DNA of 64,000 bases from Shewanella decolorationis S12 (GTDB lineage Bacteria > Pseudomonadota > Gammaproteobacteria > Enterobacterales > Shewanellaceae), in assembly GCF_000485795.1 (NCBI RefSeq), contig NZ_AXZL01000073.1:62001-126000 (forward strand), given 5' to 3'. How positions within the stretch are numbered: the first letter of the stretch is position 1; every line of letters starts with the position of its first letter. A program made the position numbers and the translations under genes. This document shows positions 37,359 through 49,813 of the stretch, one piece after another. The notes beneath the pieces are model-generated. The model had not been told where the DNA came from, searched no databases, and worked only from the letters and a program-made list of their open reading frames with translations.

Positions 37359-38963
37359 TCACAAAATGTTGTAAAGTTGTTTCTGGTAATCAAGGGCGAT
37401 GCTATGCCAATCGAAGCGCCGCGCTTTCGCCTTACGTTTTAGTTGCGTCCAATCCCGACGGTTAAATTTCTCGAGTGCTTCGGTCAGCGTTGCCAGCATA
37501 GCCTCGCCCTGGCTTTTGATATCTTCGCCATAGAACACAAAACCATCGACATTGTCCTCGACCGTATCCCGCAATCCGCCCACACCATGGACAAGGCAAG
37601 GCTGACCGCTACGCATGGCAAGCATTTGGCTAATACCACAGGGTTCGAAGGAGCTTGGCATCAGGAACAAATCACCCACTTGATAAAGACACTGCGAGAG
37701 TTCCTCATTGTATCCCTGTAGAAACACAAAATGAGCATACTTAGCCGCAAGGGTTTGAAAAAACTGCCCTATCTCGGGGTCACCGCTGCCAAGCAACACA
37801 AATAGAGCCTTGGGCTGCGTCTGCTGCAACTGTTGCAGTAACGTCTCTAATACCGATAAGCCTGAAGGTAAAATATGGCGAAGGATCAACACTTTTTGAT
37901 CGGTCAGCCGACCGACCGAAGTCAACAGAAAGTCCGGGAACTCCCCCGCAGAGGCTTGGCGCCACAGAGCTTGCAGCCGAGTAAAGGCAATCATATCAAC
38001 ACAACTCACCTGAGTTCGCCCACCCTGCCACTGCACTAAGGCCGACTCTATGCAATTCAGTAGCGCCCTAAACTCAGTTAATCCCATACGTTCGAGGGAA
38101 GTTTGAGCTAAAGCCTCTGGGTATTCGCAACCGTTTAAAATCCCCAGTACTCGACCTTGATCGGCTTTGTGTTGTAAATCCGCCTCCAACCCTTCTCCAC
38201 CAAAAAAGCCCAACTCTGGGCGAGAGGGAAGCAATACCTCCTTGGCGTAGGTGGGTGAGACGAGATGCACTCTATCCGCCAGTGCAATCCCCATCCGCAT
38301 CGGATTAATGCAATGGGGATAACGGGGATCGATAATCTGGGCGCGTTGTCCCTCATCCAACTGGGCGAATAAATGAGGAAACCAAGCCGCAAAGCTTGAG
38401 GTATCATGGCTCAGCGGCCTTATCCCCTGCAGCGCAAGGTTATGAATCGAAAACACACATGCTATGCTTTGCAACGCTTGATACTCAGGCGCCAGCGCCC
38501 GCAGCATGGCTAAACAACCCGTGTGCCAGTCGTGCAGATGTAAAAGCTCTGGCATAGGCACAAGCCCTGCCACTAAGGCTTTAGCAACACTTGCACACAA
38601 AAGCGCAAACTTAGTCGCATCATCGGCAAAGGGGCGATCACTCGATCCTTGGCTATAAATCTGCCCGGGGCTCGATTGCCACAGCCCATGCTCGAGCAAG
38701 TAAATATTGGCACCTTCCACCTTTGGGTGCGCCAGCCAATACAACTTAATCGGCTCCTGTCGCCCAGCAAAACTCAGCTCAAACTCATGGATAAGTTTGG
38801 CGTCAAAGCCCGTTAAAAATCCGTAGCTGGGCATAATGACATCAGCTTGGATACCAACACCCGCGAGCGCTTGGGGCAAGTCACGGATCACATCCGCCAT
38901 ACCGCCCACTTTCGCCCCTTTCAGCGCCCCATTTTCCGCCGCAACCATTAATATGCGTTTCAC
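37359..38963 (-). CDS. glgA: Glycogen synthase GlgA
   Basis: The 534-residue GT5 enzyme transfers glucose from ADP-glucose to the glycogen chain. The ADP-glucose motif is KVGGMADVI beginning at Lys18 (commonly KVGGL), and the C-terminal lobe shows SSFEPCGISQMLAMRSG, a typical GT-B catalytic region. It is longer than E. coli GlgA (477). The gene is sixth in the malQ-glgBXPCA operon and starts 52 bases downstream of glgC. Confidence 0.92.
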   Translation of the reverse strand: MKRILMVAAENGALKGAKVGGMADVIRDLPQALAGVGIQADVIMPSYGFLTGFDAKLIHEFELSFAGRQEPIKLYWLAHPKVEGANIYLLEHGLWQSSPGQIYSQGSSDRPFADDATKFALLCASVAKALVAGLVPMPELLHLHDWHTGCLAMLRALAPEYQALQSIACVFSIHNLALQGIRPLSHDTSSFAAWFPHLFAQLDEGQRAQIIDPRYPHCINPMRMGIALADRVHLVSPTYAKEVLLPSRPELGFFGGEGLEADLQHKADQGRVLGILNGCEYPEALAQTSLERMGLTEFRALLNCIESALVQWQGGRTQVSCVDMIAFTRLQALWRQASAGEFPDFLLTSVGRLTDQKVLILRHILPSGLSVLETLLQQLQQTQPKALFVLLGSGDPEIGQFFQTLAAKYAHFVFLQGYNEELSQCLYQVGDLFLMPSSFEPCGISQMLAMRSGQPCLVHGVGGLRDTVEDNVDGFVFYGEDIKSQGEAMLATLTEALEKFNRRDWTQLKRKAKARRFDWHSIALDYQKQLYNIL

Positions 38964-39015
38964 CTAACTTCATACTCCAACAGGGTTAATATTCAAGCAG
39001 ATTATCAACTTGGCC

Positions 39016-40278
39016 TTACTCATAGCCCACCGGCAGCCCTAACATATCGCGGGTGACTAAGGTGATGCCTTTTTCAGACACCCTAAAGCCTTTTGCCCTG
39101 TCATGGTCGTGGTTATAACCAATCACTGTACCTTCGGGGATGATGCAGCCCCTGTCGATGATGGCGTTTTTAATCTTACAGTGCCGCAGCACCACCACAT
39201 CGGGCAACACGACTGAATCCTCAACCACGGAGTAGGAACAAACCCGCACCTCGTTAAACAGCACGCTGCGGCGCACTGTCGCGCCCGAGATAATACAGCC
39301 GCCGGAAATAATCGAATCCACCGCCATGCCGCGTCTATCGTCATCGTCGAACACAAACTTGGCGGGGGGCAATTGCTCCTGATAGGTCCAAATCGGCCAT
39401 TTTGCATCGTAGAGATTTAAGGCAGGCGTGGGCGATAACAATTCCATATTGGCCTGCCAGAAGGAATCTAAGGTACCCACATCGCGCCAATAGGCTTGCT
39501 CGTTGGGGAAAGCACTCTTAAAGGGGTAGGCAAACACTTTATGTTTTTCGATGATCGAGGGAATAATATCTTTACCAAAATCCCGATCGGAATTGGCATT
39601 TTGCGCGTCTTTCTTCAACTGATCGAACAAAAACTCTGTGTTAAACACATAGTTGCCCATCGAGGCAAGGCACTTCTCGGGATTGCCTGGGGAGTGTTTA
39701 GGGTGTTTAGGTTTCTCTTCAAATCCTAGGATGCGCATATCGTCATCGACTTCCATCACCCCAAATGCACCCGCCGCCTCGGCCACAGGCACCTCGAGGC
39801 AGGAGACTGTCATATCGGCGCCGGACTCAGCATGGGCGGCCAATAAGCCAGCGTAATCCATGCGATACACATGGTCACCCGAGAGCACCATCACATACTT
39901 GGGCAGCTCATGGCGGATGATGTCGATATTTTGAAATACCGCATCGGCCGTGCCTTGATACCAATTCTCAGAGTAACGTTGTGAGGCTGGCAGAATTTCC
40001 ACCGACTCACCTAATTCCTTTTTAAAGTGACCCCAACCGCGCATTACATGGCGAATTAACGAGTGCGACTTATATTGGGTCACCACCCCAACGCGGCGGA
40101 TCCCCGAGTTGATGCAATTAGACAGCGGAAAATCGATGATCCTAAACTTACCACCGAAATACAGCGCGGGTTTGGCGCGCCAGTCGGTGAGTTCATGTAA
40201 ACGCGAGCCTCGGCCACCAGCCAGAATCAATGCATAGGTTTCACGAGTTAAATTACTGATATAACGTACATTAGACAT
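39016..40278 (-). CDS. glgC: Glucose-1-phosphate adenylyltransferase GlgC
   Basis: The 420-residue ADP-glucose pyrophosphorylase, the committed step of glycogen synthesis, shows the N-terminal [21 protein letters not shown] with the catalytic lysine, [10 protein letters not shown], and FEEKPKHP, followed by a left-handed beta-helix C-terminal domain. Regulatory arginine and lysine residues of the allosteric site are near the N-terminus. It lies between glgP (gap 118) and glgA (gap 52) on the same strand. Confidence 0.95.
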   Translation of the reverse strand: MSNVRYISNLTRETYALILAGGRGSRLHELTDWRAKPALYFGGKFRIIDFPLSNCINSGIRRVGVVTQYKSHSLIRHVMRGWGHFKKELGESVEILPASQRYSENWYQGTADAVFQNIDIIRHELPKYVMVLSGDHVYRMDYAGLLAAHAESGADMTVSCLEVPVAEAAGAFGVMEVDDDMRILGFEEKPKHPKHSPGNPEKCLASMGNYVFNTEFLFDQLKKDAQNANSDRDFGKDIIPSIIEKHKVFAYPFKSAFPNEQAYWRDVGTLDSFWQANMELLSPTPALNLYDAKWPIWTYQEQLPPAKFVFDDDDRRGMAVDSIISGGCIISGATVRRSVLFNEVRVCSYSVVEDSVVLPDVVVLRHCKIKNAIIDRGCIIPEGTVIGYNHDHDRAKGFRVSEKGITLVTRDMLGLPVGYE

Positions 40279-40396
40279 AGGCTCTACTCCCCAAATAGCA
40301 CATCAGTGCCGATTGCTTCACAACCACTCTTCCCTGCCGCCCTAAGGCCGCAGCATTGCATTCCACTGCGCATTCCTTTGCTCATTAATCTCTCCG

Positions 40397-42910
40397 TTAC
40401 AGTTTCCAAATATCATCTCGATAGCCAGCAATCGTCACATCACTGGAGAAGCGACCGCTGGCCGCCGTGTTGCGAATACTCATTTGCGTCCACTTTTTAG
40501 GATTTTTATAGGCCTTAGCCACAGCCTCTTGGGCGAGGCGATAACTGTCGAAATCCGCCGCCGTCATCCACTGATCGTCCGCGCTTTCAATCGAGGCGAT
40601 AATAGAATCGAAAATCCCCGGTTCGAGCAGGTTAAAATGGCCGCTCTTGAGTAAAGCCATAACTTCGGATAAGGCCTGGGACTCGGCGATAATCCGTTGC
40701 GGTTGGTAATCACAGCGCATTTGCGACACTTGCTCGGCGTTAAGGCCAAAGAGGAAAAAGTTATCCTCGCCCACCTCTTCGAGCATCTCGATATTGGCGC
40801 CATCTAAGGTGCCTATGGTGAGTGCGCCGTTCATCATGAACTTCATATTGCCCGTGCCAGAGGCCTCCTTACCCGCGGTGGAGATTTGTTCGGAGACATC
40901 GGTTCCGGGGCAGATTTTTTCCATAGCACTGACGTTGTAATTGGGCAGAAACGCAAAACGCAGATACGGCGCCACCACAGGATCACAGTTAACCATATGG
41001 GCAACATTGCTCGCGAGTTTGATGATAAGTTTCGCCATAAAGTAACCGGGCGCCGCCTTGCCACCAATCAGCACACAGCGTGGCACCAGATGCTCTGTAT
41101 GCCCCTGCTGGATTTGATGGTAAAGGTGAATCACATGCAGAATATTAAGTAGCTGACGCTTGTACTCGTGGATCCGTTTAACCTGCACATCAAACAGCAT
41201 TGAAGGGTCAAACTCGACGCCACATTCCTTAGCGATCATCTTGGCCAGCACCGCCTTGTTGGCTTGCTTCACCTCACGCCACTTTTGGATAAAGCTGGCG
41301 TCTTGGGTTAAGGCATTGAGCGCCGTCAGTTGGCTTAAGTCCGTCACCCAACCTTTGCCTAAATGGTTAGTTAACAGTTTGGCGAGTGAAGGATTGCAGT
41401 GGGCTAACCAACGTCTTGGGGTCACACCATTGGTGCGATTGTTAAATTTCTCCGGCCACAGGCTATAAAAATCCTTAAACAGGCCCGACTTTAATAACTG
41501 GGTATGCAGCGCCGCCACACCGTTTACCGAAAAGCTCGCCACTATGGCTAAGTAGGCCATGCGCACGTGGGGATCGGGGCCATCTTGAATAATCGACATG
41601 CTGGCCAGTTTAGCGCCATCCCCCGGCCAGTGGTGGGCAACTAAATCGAGGTATCTGGCGTTGATTTCATAGATGATTTCTAAAATTCGCGGCAACATCA
41701 GCGCCATCATACGCACGGGCCAGCGCTCTAACGCCTCGGGCAACAATGTGTGATTGGTATAGGCCATAGTGTGGCTGGTGATCGCCCACGCGGCGTCCCA
41801 TTCGAGGCCATATTCATCCACCAGCAGCCGCATTAACTCGGGAACCGCAATACTTGGGTGGGTGTCATTCAATTGCATCACATTTTTTTCAGCAAAATGA
41901 GTGAAATCATTGCCATGGTGATGCACCCAACGTTTTAAAATTGCTTGTAAGCTAGCGGAAGACAAAAAATATTGCTGACGCAGCCGCAACTCTTTACCGT
42001 TTTCGCTGGCATCGTTGGGGTACAACACCATAGTGATCTGCTCGGCGAGATTTTTGCGCGCCACCGCCTCGGTGTAATCCCCTTGGTTAAATTCTGCTAA
42101 GTCAAAATCATCGGTGGCTTCAGCCTTCCAAAGTCTTAAGCTATTCACGCGACCATTGCGATAACCGGGAACAGGCATATCGTAGGCCACGGCGAGCACA
42201 TCTTGGGTATCAACCCAAATCATGTGCCTGCGCCCTTGTTTATCGACATAGGATTCGGTGTGACCAAAGAACTTTACCGTCACATTATGGTGCGGTACAC
42301 GTACCTCCCATGGATTTCCCTCACGTAACCAGCGATCAGGGCGCTCAACCTGATAACCATCAACTATCTTTTGGGCGAACATGCCGTATTCATAACGAAT
42401 GCCATACCCAGTAACGGATAAGTCCATGCTGGCGCAACTATCGAGAAAACAAGCTGCAAGCCGACCAAGGCCACCATTGCCTAAGCCAGCGTCATGTTCG
42501 GCCTCTTCTATCTCCTCGAGGGAAACAGAATAATGGCTTAATGCCTCGCGGCTATCTTGCTCTAACTCTAAGTTTAACAAGGCATTGCCTAGTGTTCTGC
42601 CCATTAAAAATTCGAGTGATAAATAGGCCACTTGTTTGTTGTCATAGCGGCTATCTTTGATGCGCGTCTCACGCCAATCATCCAGCATTTGCTCTTTTAC
42701 GCTCAGAGCCAGCGCTTGAAATAATTCACCACGCGCCCCTTCACCGCGGCTTAATCCATAGCGAACATGGCGAGTAAAAGAAGCGGGCAAGGCATCACAG
42801 GGCTCGCAGGGTTCGTGAGCGGTTTTGCTCTTACTTTCACCCGTCTTCGTTGAACGTTTTTTGGGAGTAACGCCGCTGGTATTTGGGCTCAGCTCACTGT
42901 TATGACTCAT
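40397..42910 (-). CDS. glgP: Glycogen/maltodextrin phosphorylase GlgP
   Basis: The 837-residue GT35 enzyme releases glucose 1-phosphate from glycogen. The C-terminal pyridoxal phosphate lysine lies in EASGTGNMKFMMNGALTIG, and the active-site region contains RIHEYKRQLLN and NGVTPRRWL. The N-terminal 45 residues are charged and Ser/Thr/Lys-rich, unlike the core. It starts two bases after glgX ends, so translation is coupled. Having both synthesis and degradation enzymes in one operon fits a flexible glycogen pool. Confidence 0.94.
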   Translation of the reverse strand: MSHNSELSPNTSGVTPKKRSTKTGESKSKTAHEPCEPCDALPASFTRHVRYGLSRGEGARGELFQALALSVKEQMLDDWRETRIKDSRYDNKQVAYLSLEFLMGRTLGNALLNLELEQDSREALSHYSVSLEEIEEAEHDAGLGNGGLGRLAACFLDSCASMDLSVTGYGIRYEYGMFAQKIVDGYQVERPDRWLREGNPWEVRVPHHNVTVKFFGHTESYVDKQGRRHMIWVDTQDVLAVAYDMPVPGYRNGRVNSLRLWKAEATDDFDLAEFNQGDYTEAVARKNLAEQITMVLYPNDASENGKELRLRQQYFLSSASLQAILKRWVHHHGNDFTHFAEKNVMQLNDTHPSIAVPELMRLLVDEYGLEWDAAWAITSHTMAYTNHTLLPEALERWPVRMMALMLPRILEIIYEINARYLDLVAHHWPGDGAKLASMSIIQDGPDPHVRMAYLAIVASFSVNGVAALHTQLLKSGLFKDFYSLWPEKFNNRTNGVTPRRWLAHCNPSLAKLLTNHLGKGWVTDLSQLTALNALTQDASFIQKWREVKQANKAVLAKMIAKECGVEFDPSMLFDVQVKRIHEYKRQLLNILHVIHLYHQIQQGHTEHLVPRCVLIGGKAAPGYFMAKLIIKLASNVAHMVNCDPVVAPYLRFAFLPNYNVSAMEKICPGTDVSEQISTAGKEASGTGNMKFMMNGALTIGTLDGANIEMLEEVGEDNFFLFGLNAEQVSQMRCDYQPQRIIAESQALSEVMALLKSGHFNLLEPGIFDSIIASIESADDQWMTAADFDSYRLAQEAVAKAYKNPKKWTQMSIRNTAASGRFSSDVTIAGYRDDIWKL

Positions 42911-42912
42911 AG

Positions 42913-45171
42913 TTAATTCCTTATAAAATCAGCATGAAACAGCATAAGACTGCGATCCTGTAGCAAATATCGCGTCGGTGAGGACTGAGCATCCAGCGGC
43001 TCAGTGTGAGTTAAAAATTGTGGATCAGTTTGGGTATGCAGCAGGCATTGCCACGGCCCTAAACCGTCAAAAACCGGCAGGGTAAAGGCCAAGGGGTGCT
43101 CATCGGCATTAACCATCAACAGCAGCGCTTGAAGGCTGTCACCCTGAGTCTGCGGCTGAGTGGCAGTTAAATTGCCCGATAACACCACACTAAGACTGCG
43201 CCCCATGGACTCGCTCCACAGGCTTTTGCTCATAGGTTCACCTTGACGGCTAAACCAATCCAGCCTTGCCCCCGATGGGGTTGAGACAGGGGTTGATGCT
43301 TGAGGTGAAGATGCCTCAGGCGACCAATTGAAGGCATTGGCCACTAGCTGCTCATGGATAAAACATTTGGCGCACAGCAGCGGGAAGCGTTTACGCAAGG
43401 CAATCAGCTGTGAGGTGAAACTCAGTAATGAGCTATCCATACCGTCCGCTGACCAATCGAACCAATTCAATGGGTTATCTTGGCAATAGGCGTTATTATT
43501 CCCGCCTTGAGTGCGGCCCGTCTCATCGCCGCTGAGTAACATAGGTACCCCTTGGGAGAGGAATAATGTAGTCAATAGATTGCGTTGCTGGCGGGCGCGC
43601 AGAGCAAGAATGGTCGCGTCGTCAGTGTCGCCTTCTACTCCGTAGTTATGGCTGAAGTTCTCGTGGTGACCGTCGCGATTTTCTTCACCGTTGGCCCAAT
43701 TATGCCGCTCGCAATAACTCACTAAATCTTTGAGGGTAAAACCATCGTGACTGGTTAAAAAATTGATACTGGCGGCGGGAGGCCTACCGCTGTGCTCAAA
43801 GAAATCCCCTGAGCCATGAAAACGCCGCGCAAACTCGGGCAACATGCCATGATCGCCGCGCCAAAAACGCCGCATAGTGTCACGGTATCTGTCATTCCAC
43901 TCGCTAAAGGCTACCGGGAAATTACCCAGCTGGTACCCACCCGGGCCAATATCCCAAGGCTCAGCAATCAGCTTCACTCTGCACAACACGGGGTCTTGTA
44001 GCAGCGCATCAAAAAAACCGCTACCAGGGTCGAATCCATAGGCTTCACGGCCAAGGCAAGCGGCTAAATCGAAGCGAAAACCATCGACCCCCATCACTTC
44101 AACCCAGTAACGCAGCGAATCTAACACCAACTGCAACATGCGCGGGTGATTGAGATTTAAGGTATTGCCGCAGCCGGTATCGTTGATATAAAAGCGTTTA
44201 TCATTTGGATGCAGGCGGTAATAGCTCAGATTGTCGATACCGCGAAAGCTAAAGGTCGGCCCGAGGCGACTACCCTCAGCGCTGTGGTTATAGACCACAT
44301 CGAGAATGACTTCGATACCCGCGCCATGCAGTGCATCCACCATGTTACGAAACTCAGCGATATCCTCACTCGAGAGATAACTCGGCTCAGGCGCAAAAAA
44401 GCCAATGCTGTTATACCCCCAATAGTTAGATAGCTGTTTTTCAAGTAAAAAAGGCTCGGAGAAAAATGCCTGAACAGGCAGTAACTCGACGCAATTTACG
44501 CCGAGATTAACTAAGTAATCTATCGCGGCTTGGGAGGAGAGACCTGCAAAGGTGCCACGCAGCGGCGCATCTATCTCAGGGTGCAGTGCGGTAAACCCCT
44601 TTATGTGCATCTCATAGATAATGCACTGCTCAAGCGGAAGTGGCTCACGCTTACTCAAGAGAGGCCGAATAGCATGCGCCTTAGCCGCATCCAAAAGAGG
44701 GCGAGTATCGACCACTTTGCATTTGGGGACAAAGTCCGCGTTATCTAAGGTACTGAAAGATAAGTCCTCGTTGGGGTTATCAATCTCATAACCAAAGTTG
44801 GCGATATGGTGGTGATAGCGTCCCACGAGCTGGCGAGCGTAAGGGTCTAATAGCAACTTATGCGGATTAAATCTGTGGCCTAATTGCGGCTCGTAGGGAC
44901 CATAAACACGGTAGCCATAAAGCTGGCCGGCACTCAGTCCATGCACATACAAATGCCAGATCTGCTGGGTCTGCTCCGTCAAGGCGATGCGCTGAATTTC
45001 CACCTCGCCTCGGGCATTAAACAGACATAACTCCACCCCAGTGGCATGGGCCGAAAACAGGGCGAAATTCACCCCGCCATCATCGACCGTCGCCCCCAAG
45101 GGAAAGGGCTGCCCCGCACTTAGGTTATACGCGGTTGAGCCATCAGCATTTACAGGCACGGGATTCGTCAT
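42913..45171 (-). CDS. glgX: Glycogen debranching enzyme GlgX
   Basis: The product has 752 residues from the ATG at 45171 ([12 protein letters not shown]), which overlaps the glgB stop by four bases (ATGA). It has an N-terminal CBM48 module, then a GH13 isoamylase-type barrel with [13 protein letters not shown] (nucleophile region), [16 protein letters not shown] (acid/base region) and [13 protein letters not shown] (stabiliser region), and a C-terminal beta domain. It removes alpha-1,6 branches of phosphorylase limit dextrin. It is longer than E. coli GlgX (657). An upstream in-frame start would overlap glgB by 100 bases and lacks family resemblance. Confidence 0.92.
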   Translation of the reverse strand: MTNPVPVNADGSTAYNLSAGQPFPLGATVDDGGVNFALFSAHATGVELCLFNARGEVEIQRIALTEQTQQIWHLYVHGLSAGQLYGYRVYGPYEPQLGHRFNPHKLLLDPYARQLVGRYHHHIANFGYEIDNPNEDLSFSTLDNADFVPKCKVVDTRPLLDAAKAHAIRPLLSKREPLPLEQCIIYEMHIKGFTALHPEIDAPLRGTFAGLSSQAAIDYLVNLGVNCVELLPVQAFFSEPFLLEKQLSNYWGYNSIGFFAPEPSYLSSEDIAEFRNMVDALHGAGIEVILDVVYNHSAEGSRLGPTFSFRGIDNLSYYRLHPNDKRFYINDTGCGNTLNLNHPRMLQLVLDSLRYWVEVMGVDGFRFDLAACLGREAYGFDPGSGFFDALLQDPVLCRVKLIAEPWDIGPGGYQLGNFPVAFSEWNDRYRDTMRRFWRGDHGMLPEFARRFHGSGDFFEHSGRPPAASINFLTSHDGFTLKDLVSYCERHNWANGEENRDGHHENFSHNYGVEGDTDDATILALRARQQRNLLTTLFLSQGVPMLLSGDETGRTQGGNNNAYCQDNPLNWFDWSADGMDSSLLSFTSQLIALRKRFPLLCAKCFIHEQLVANAFNWSPEASSPQASTPVSTPSGARLDWFSRQGEPMSKSLWSESMGRSLSVVLSGNLTATQPQTQGDSLQALLLMVNADEHPLAFTLPVFDGLGPWQCLLHTQTDPQFLTHTEPLDAQSSPTRYLLQDRSLMLFHADFIRN

Positions 45172-47405
45172 AGGCTGGTATCTCTTGGCGCATCCGTCGC
45201 GGGCCCGAGAATTAAGCAACCCAGAGGCGGCACAGTGATCAACGCGCTCGATGCCATGCCCTGCCAAGGTAAATCTTCGGCAACCACCTTGCCCGCATTC
45301 CCCTGATTGCTGCCACCATAGAGATGGCTGTCGCTATTGAGGTACTCACAAAAATCCCCGCCTTGGGGCAAGCCGATACGAAATCCTTGGTGCAGAGTGG
45401 GCGTCATGTTCACCACAAACACCAAGGGCACATCACTGCCCTCGCCATAGCGAACAAAGCTAAAAATACTGTCACGACCATTGTCACAGTCGAGCCAGCG
45501 AAAACCCTGCGACTCATAGTCGAGCACAGATAAAGCGGGGAATTGTCGATAAAGCCGATTCAGATCCCGAAGCCAGCGCTGCACGCCTTGGTGGGGCTCA
45601 AAAGCAAGCAAATGCCAATCGAGACTATGGTTATGGTTCCATTCGTCACGCTGGGCGAACTCGCTGCCCATAAACAGTAGTTTTTTGCCCGGATGCCCCC
45701 ACATAAAGCCGTAATAGGCCCTGAGGGTGGCGAATTTTTGCCAATCATCACCGGGGATTTTATGCAGCAAAGAGCCCTTGCCGTGCACTACTTCATCGTG
45801 GCTTATCGACAACATAAATTGCTCAGAATAGGCATACATCAGGCTAAAGGTCAGCTGGTTATGGTGATACTGGCGATAAATGGGATCGCGACCCAAGTAG
45901 CTTAGGCTGTCGTTCATCCAGCCCATATTCCACTTAAAACCAAACCCCAGTCCGCCGCTATCTGTCGGCTTAGTCACCCCCGCAAAGGCGGTTGACTCTT
46001 CGGCTATCATGCAAATGCCAGGGAAGGCTTGATACAAACGTTGATTCAACATTTGCAGAAAATGAATTGCCTCTAAATTCTCCCGTCCGCCATAGGCATT
46101 GGGCAGCCATTGCCCGGGTTCGCGGCTGTAGTCGAGGTACAACATGGATGACACCGCATCGAGTCTTAGCCCATCTAAGTGAAATTCCCGCAACCAATAG
46201 CAGGCATTGCTGAGCAGAAAACTGCGCACCTCACCGCGGTCGTAGTTATAGATCAGCGTATCCCAATCGGGGTGTGTGCCTTTGCGCGGATCCTCATGCT
46301 CATAGAGGCAAGTGCCATCGAAACGCACAAGGCCGTGGGGATCCTTAGGGAAATGCGCCGCGACCCAATCGAGTAACACGCCAATGTCGGCCTGATGGCA
46401 GGCATCGATAAAGGCCTTTAAGCCATTAGCATCACCAAAACGATGGGTCGGCGCATACAGGCCAACGGGTTGATACCCCCAAGAGCCGTCGAAGGGGTAC
46501 TCGCTGACTGGCATCAACTCGATATGGGTAAAACCTTGCTCCTTCACATAGGGGATCAACTGCTCAATTAAGTCTTGATAATCAAAATATTGTTCACCAA
46601 ACTCGCCTTTTCGGCGCCAAGAGCCTAACTGCACTTCGTAGATAGACATAGCGGCGCGATGCCAAGCCGTGGTCGCGCGTTTGTGCATCCATTGTGAATC
46701 TGCCCACGGGTGTTGGTGTTTTTTCGGCACTATGGAGGCATTGTGCGGCGCACATTCCATTTGGGTCGCCATCGGGTCAGATTTGGCGTGGCGCTCGCCA
46801 TTTTGATAAACCAAATCAAACTTATAGTGCGCGCCTTCGGCAACAGCAGGCAGGAAAATCTCCCACAAGCCGTTGGCCAGATGTTGGCGCATCACATGGC
46901 GAGTATCGTCCCAGTGGTTAAAATCCCCCACCACAGAGACTCGTTTAGCATTGGGGGCCCATACGCAAAAATGCACGCCTTCAACGCTATCAACTTGGCG
47001 CCAGTTGGCACCGAGAAAGCGATAGGCCTGTTCGCTACTCCCCTCGCCAAAAAGGTATAAATCTTCACTATTGAGGAGCGAGCCAAACTGATATGGATCG
47101 ATAATATCCAGCTCACAGAGGGGATAAGTCACCCGTAGCGCATACAAAAAGGGCTTAACCCGTCTGCCAAGCGTACCCGCAAATAGCCCCGCCTCATTGA
47201 CGCGCTCAAGGCTCGCCACCTTGCGGCCATCCTTAAGACTTATCACATCAACCTTTTGGGCATTGCGTAAAAAACAGCGCACCACCAAGGCCTTGCCCTC
47301 GTTGATACTGTGCATACCAAGCAGGGAAAACACATCCGTATATTGACCGTTTAACAGCGCGACATCGCTACCGTCATAGAAGTAAGTCTGGGCTTGAGTC
47401 ATCAT
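45168..47405 (-). CDS. glgB: 1,4-alpha-glucan branching enzyme GlgB
   Basis: The product has about 745 residues. CBM48 modules (about 130-220; [21 protein letters not shown]) precede the GH13 catalytic barrel with [17 protein letters not shown] (nucleophile), [15 protein letters not shown] (acid/base) and [18 protein letters not shown]. It adds alpha-1,6 branches to glycogen. The start is ATG at 47405 or 47402; ggaag lies upstream of both, and an upstream TTG at 47426 would overlap the malQ stop. It overlaps glgX by four bases and continues the operon. Confidence 0.93.
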   Translation of the reverse strand: MMTQAQTYFYDGSDVALLNGQYTDVFSLLGMHSINEGKALVVRCFLRNAQKVDVISLKDGRKVASLERVNEAGLFAGTLGRRVKPFLYALRVTYPLCELDIIDPYQFGSLLNSEDLYLFGEGSSEQAYRFLGANWRQVDSVEGVHFCVWAPNAKRVSVVGDFNHWDDTRHVMRQHLANGLWEIFLPAVAEGAHYKFDLVYQNGERHAKSDPMATQMECAPHNASIVPKKHQHPWADSQWMHKRATTAWHRAAMSIYEVQLGSWRRKGEFGEQYFDYQDLIEQLIPYVKEQGFTHIELMPVSEYPFDGSWGYQPVGLYAPTHRFGDANGLKAFIDACHQADIGVLLDWVAAHFPKDPHGLVRFDGTCLYEHEDPRKGTHPDWDTLIYNYDRGEVRSFLLSNACYWLREFHLDGLRLDAVSSMLYLDYSREPGQWLPNAYGGRENLEAIHFLQMLNQRLYQAFPGICMIAEESTAFAGVTKPTDSGGLGFGFKWNMGWMNDSLSYLGRDPIYRQYHHNQLTFSLMYAYSEQFMLSISHDEVVHGKGSLLHKIPGDDWQKFATLRAYYGFMWGHPGKKLLFMGSEFAQRDEWNHNHSLDWHLLAFEPHQGVQRWLRDLNRLYRQFPALSVLDYESQGFRWLDCDNGRDSIFSFVRYGEGSDVPLVFVVNMTPTLHQGFRIGLPQGGDFCEYLNSDSHLYGGSNQGNAGKVVAEDLPWQGMASSALITVPPLGCLILGPATDAPRDTSL

Positions 47406-47422
47406 TTGGCTTCCATTTTTAG

Positions 47423-49813
47423 TCAAAGGGTATCTGTATGCGCAGCCGTTTCTGGCAAATGTCTTGCCGCAGCAATGCGTTGCAAACGCTTAGCCAGCGT
47501 AGGCCTACCAGCTGCTTCACTTAGGCTGATGGGCAATCGCCGCTGCCAATTGGGGTACTCGAGCCAAGTGCCGGGGATATTCACCGCATGGCGGTCCCCT
47601 AGCAGATCGCACCATTGCACGCTGTAAAGTGCGCTGTTGCCCGAGGCGCCAAAGGGCATCCACGCCGTTAATAAATCTTCAATATCAATCTGTTGAATAT
47701 CTGTCTCCGGCAATAAGCCTCGGGAGATTAAGCACTGCGCGAGCTGATGTTTTTCTTGCTCACGTCCGGCGAGCGCTTCTCCCAATTCATCATCTGTCTT
47801 GAGTAGTTCGAGTTGTCGCCTCAGGTGCAAATCGCTGCCCGTCCACCAAGCCACTAAGGTCGGTACATCGTGGTTTGCCAGCATCATCAAACTCTGGAAC
47901 TTATAATGGCTTGGTGGCTTAAAGCCCTGATGGTCTTTGCAGAAGTAGAACAACTCGTTGGAATAGATCCCCGCCTGATACAGGCGATGAATAATATCGG
48001 GCGGCACTAGGCCTAAATCCTCACCAATCACCACACAGCGAGCACGTTGACTCTCAAGGCAGAGAATCGCCAACAGGGTTTCGACCGGGTAATACACATA
48101 GGCGCCATGGCCGAGGCGCTTATCTAGTGGCCACCACCAGAGTCGCAGCAGTCCCATCACATGGTCGATTCGCAGCGCACCGCAGTGGGTCATGTTGGCG
48201 CGAGTCAGCTCAATAAAATGACGATATTGATGCTGCTTTAGTTTGACGGGATCGAGGGGCGTGAGACCCCAGTTTTGTCCCTGCGGCGCGAAGGGATCTG
48301 GCGGTGCGCCTATGCTGGCGTTTAAGCAAAACTGCTGCGAATTGGCTTGGACCTCAACGCCCTGCAACGCTGCGCCCACGGCTAAATCGCGGATAAGCCC
48401 TATACCCATCCCCGCTTCTTTGGCTTTGAGTTGGCACAATTGCAGTTGATCTTCAGCCACAAACTGCAGGTATAAATAAAAGCCTTCATCCTGTGCGATG
48501 GCCCTTGGACTGCGTAGCGATTCAGCTTGGGCAAATTCCCTGAGCGGCGCGCCCTGCTCTGCTACAAAATCCTCAAACCGCTGCGCTCTGGGTGTGTTGG
48601 GCTGTAAATGGTGTTCGCAAAAGACTGTGTATAAACGTGCAAATGCGCGGTACTTAAGTTCACTCACCTTGGGATAATCGAGCCAGTTCTCCGCATTGAG
48701 TAGGGAGATGGCTTCTTGCCATTCCTTCGCCGCAAACTCCGTCTTTAATGACTCAAATTCAGGCACGCTAGGTAAATGAATATACAGCGGATTAAGCCTT
48801 CGACGATCGCAGGGACTATAGGGACTCGGATGTTCCGGCGCGGCAATATCTAAGGCATGTAATGGATTGAGTTGAATAAAATCGGCGCCATACTCGGCCA
48901 CTAAACCAATAAGTTGCTCTAAATCGCCAAAGTCGCCGATACCCCATTGGCTTTCGCTGCGCAGGCTATACAGCTGAAGACTCACGCCCCAAGGTTTATG
49001 GCGCTTTCCTTGAGCCACAGCACTCATCACCCCTTGATAGGCGGTTCTCGGCGCCACCATAAAAGTGCCATGGAACTCAGTCGCCTTGCTTGCAGAAGAT
49101 ATACTTGCTGCTGACGTTCCTGCACTTGATACGCCTTGCTGATCATCCGCCAGCCCAAGCAAACTGACGCTCAGGGTGTGGTACCCAAGCCCCAGGCAAG
49201 ATAAATCACTTAAGTTGTCTTTATTGTCAGATGTATTTGGCGCGGTGCTAACATTTTCCCATGAACGGCGAGTCTCTGAATCGATATATGGCTCACTGGT
49301 ATCGTCCACATCACGGCAATAAAACTCATGGCCTAAGAGGTCAAGACGGTATTGCAGGAACTGACACTCATTGGCAAAGGGGCTAGTGCCAAATTTCGCC
49401 AACTCCTGCGCCTGAATACGGTAATCCCCGATCGGTTTTAGCGCCGAAAACGGTACCTCGAGGATAACCCTGTCCCCTTTTTCACAGGTAAAGGTGAGCA
49501 GCAGATCGCCACGGTAAGATTGAGGTAAATACAGGCAGACCCAAGGTTCGTCGACATAGCACCAATGAAACGCCGGCAACACTTGTGTCCAATGGTGAGC
49601 ATCGAGTTGATACACTTGAGCGTCAAGCTCGTCACCATTGAGTAAACTCGTTAATGGTTCATCCTTTGCCTCGCAGGCCTGAGTGTTTTTCTCCTGCAAC
49701 ATACAGGTCAAAATCCCTTGCCTGTCAGCCTCGGGAATGCGGATGTACTTGCCGAAGCAGTCAGTAAAGTCTGCTCCCACGCCCCGCAAATACAGCAACT
49801 TATCCAGCCCCAT
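47423..49813 (-). CDS. malQ: 4-alpha-glucanotransferase (amylomaltase) MalQ
   Basis: The 796-residue GH77 enzyme disproportionates maltooligosaccharides. The C-terminal catalytic domain (about 270-760) shows [17 protein letters not shown] with the nucleophile Asp, [12 protein letters not shown] with the acid/base Glu, and [14 protein letters not shown] with the transition-state Asp. The N-terminal 250 residues form the extra beta domain found in gamma-proteobacterial MalQ. It is the first gene of the glycogen operon. In many Shewanella, malQ is linked to glycogen rather than maltose uptake genes; no maltose transporter is present here. Confidence 0.92.
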   Translation of the reverse strand: MGLDKLLYLRGVGADFTDCFGKYIRIPEADRQGILTCMLQEKNTQACEAKDEPLTSLLNGDELDAQVYQLDAHHWTQVLPAFHWCYVDEPWVCLYLPQSYRGDLLLTFTCEKGDRVILEVPFSALKPIGDYRIQAQELAKFGTSPFANECQFLQYRLDLLGHEFYCRDVDDTSEPYIDSETRRSWENVSTAPNTSDNKDNLSDLSCLGLGYHTLSVSLLGLADDQQGVSSAGTSAASISSASKATEFHGTFMVAPRTAYQGVMSAVAQGKRHKPWGVSLQLYSLRSESQWGIGDFGDLEQLIGLVAEYGADFIQLNPLHALDIAAPEHPSPYSPCDRRRLNPLYIHLPSVPEFESLKTEFAAKEWQEAISLLNAENWLDYPKVSELKYRAFARLYTVFCEHHLQPNTPRAQRFEDFVAEQGAPLREFAQAESLRSPRAIAQDEGFYLYLQFVAEDQLQLCQLKAKEAGMGIGLIRDLAVGAALQGVEVQANSQQFCLNASIGAPPDPFAPQGQNWGLTPLDPVKLKQHQYRHFIELTRANMTHCGALRIDHVMGLLRLWWWPLDKRLGHGAYVYYPVETLLAILCLESQRARCVVIGEDLGLVPPDIIHRLYQAGIYSNELFYFCKDHQGFKPPSHYKFQSLMMLANHDVPTLVAWWTGSDLHLRRQLELLKTDDELGEALAGREQEKHQLAQCLISRGLLPETDIQQIDIEDLLTAWMPFGASGNSALYSVQWCDLLGDRHAVNIPGTWLEYPNWQRRLPISLSEAAGRPTLAKRLQRIAAARHLPETAAHTDTL

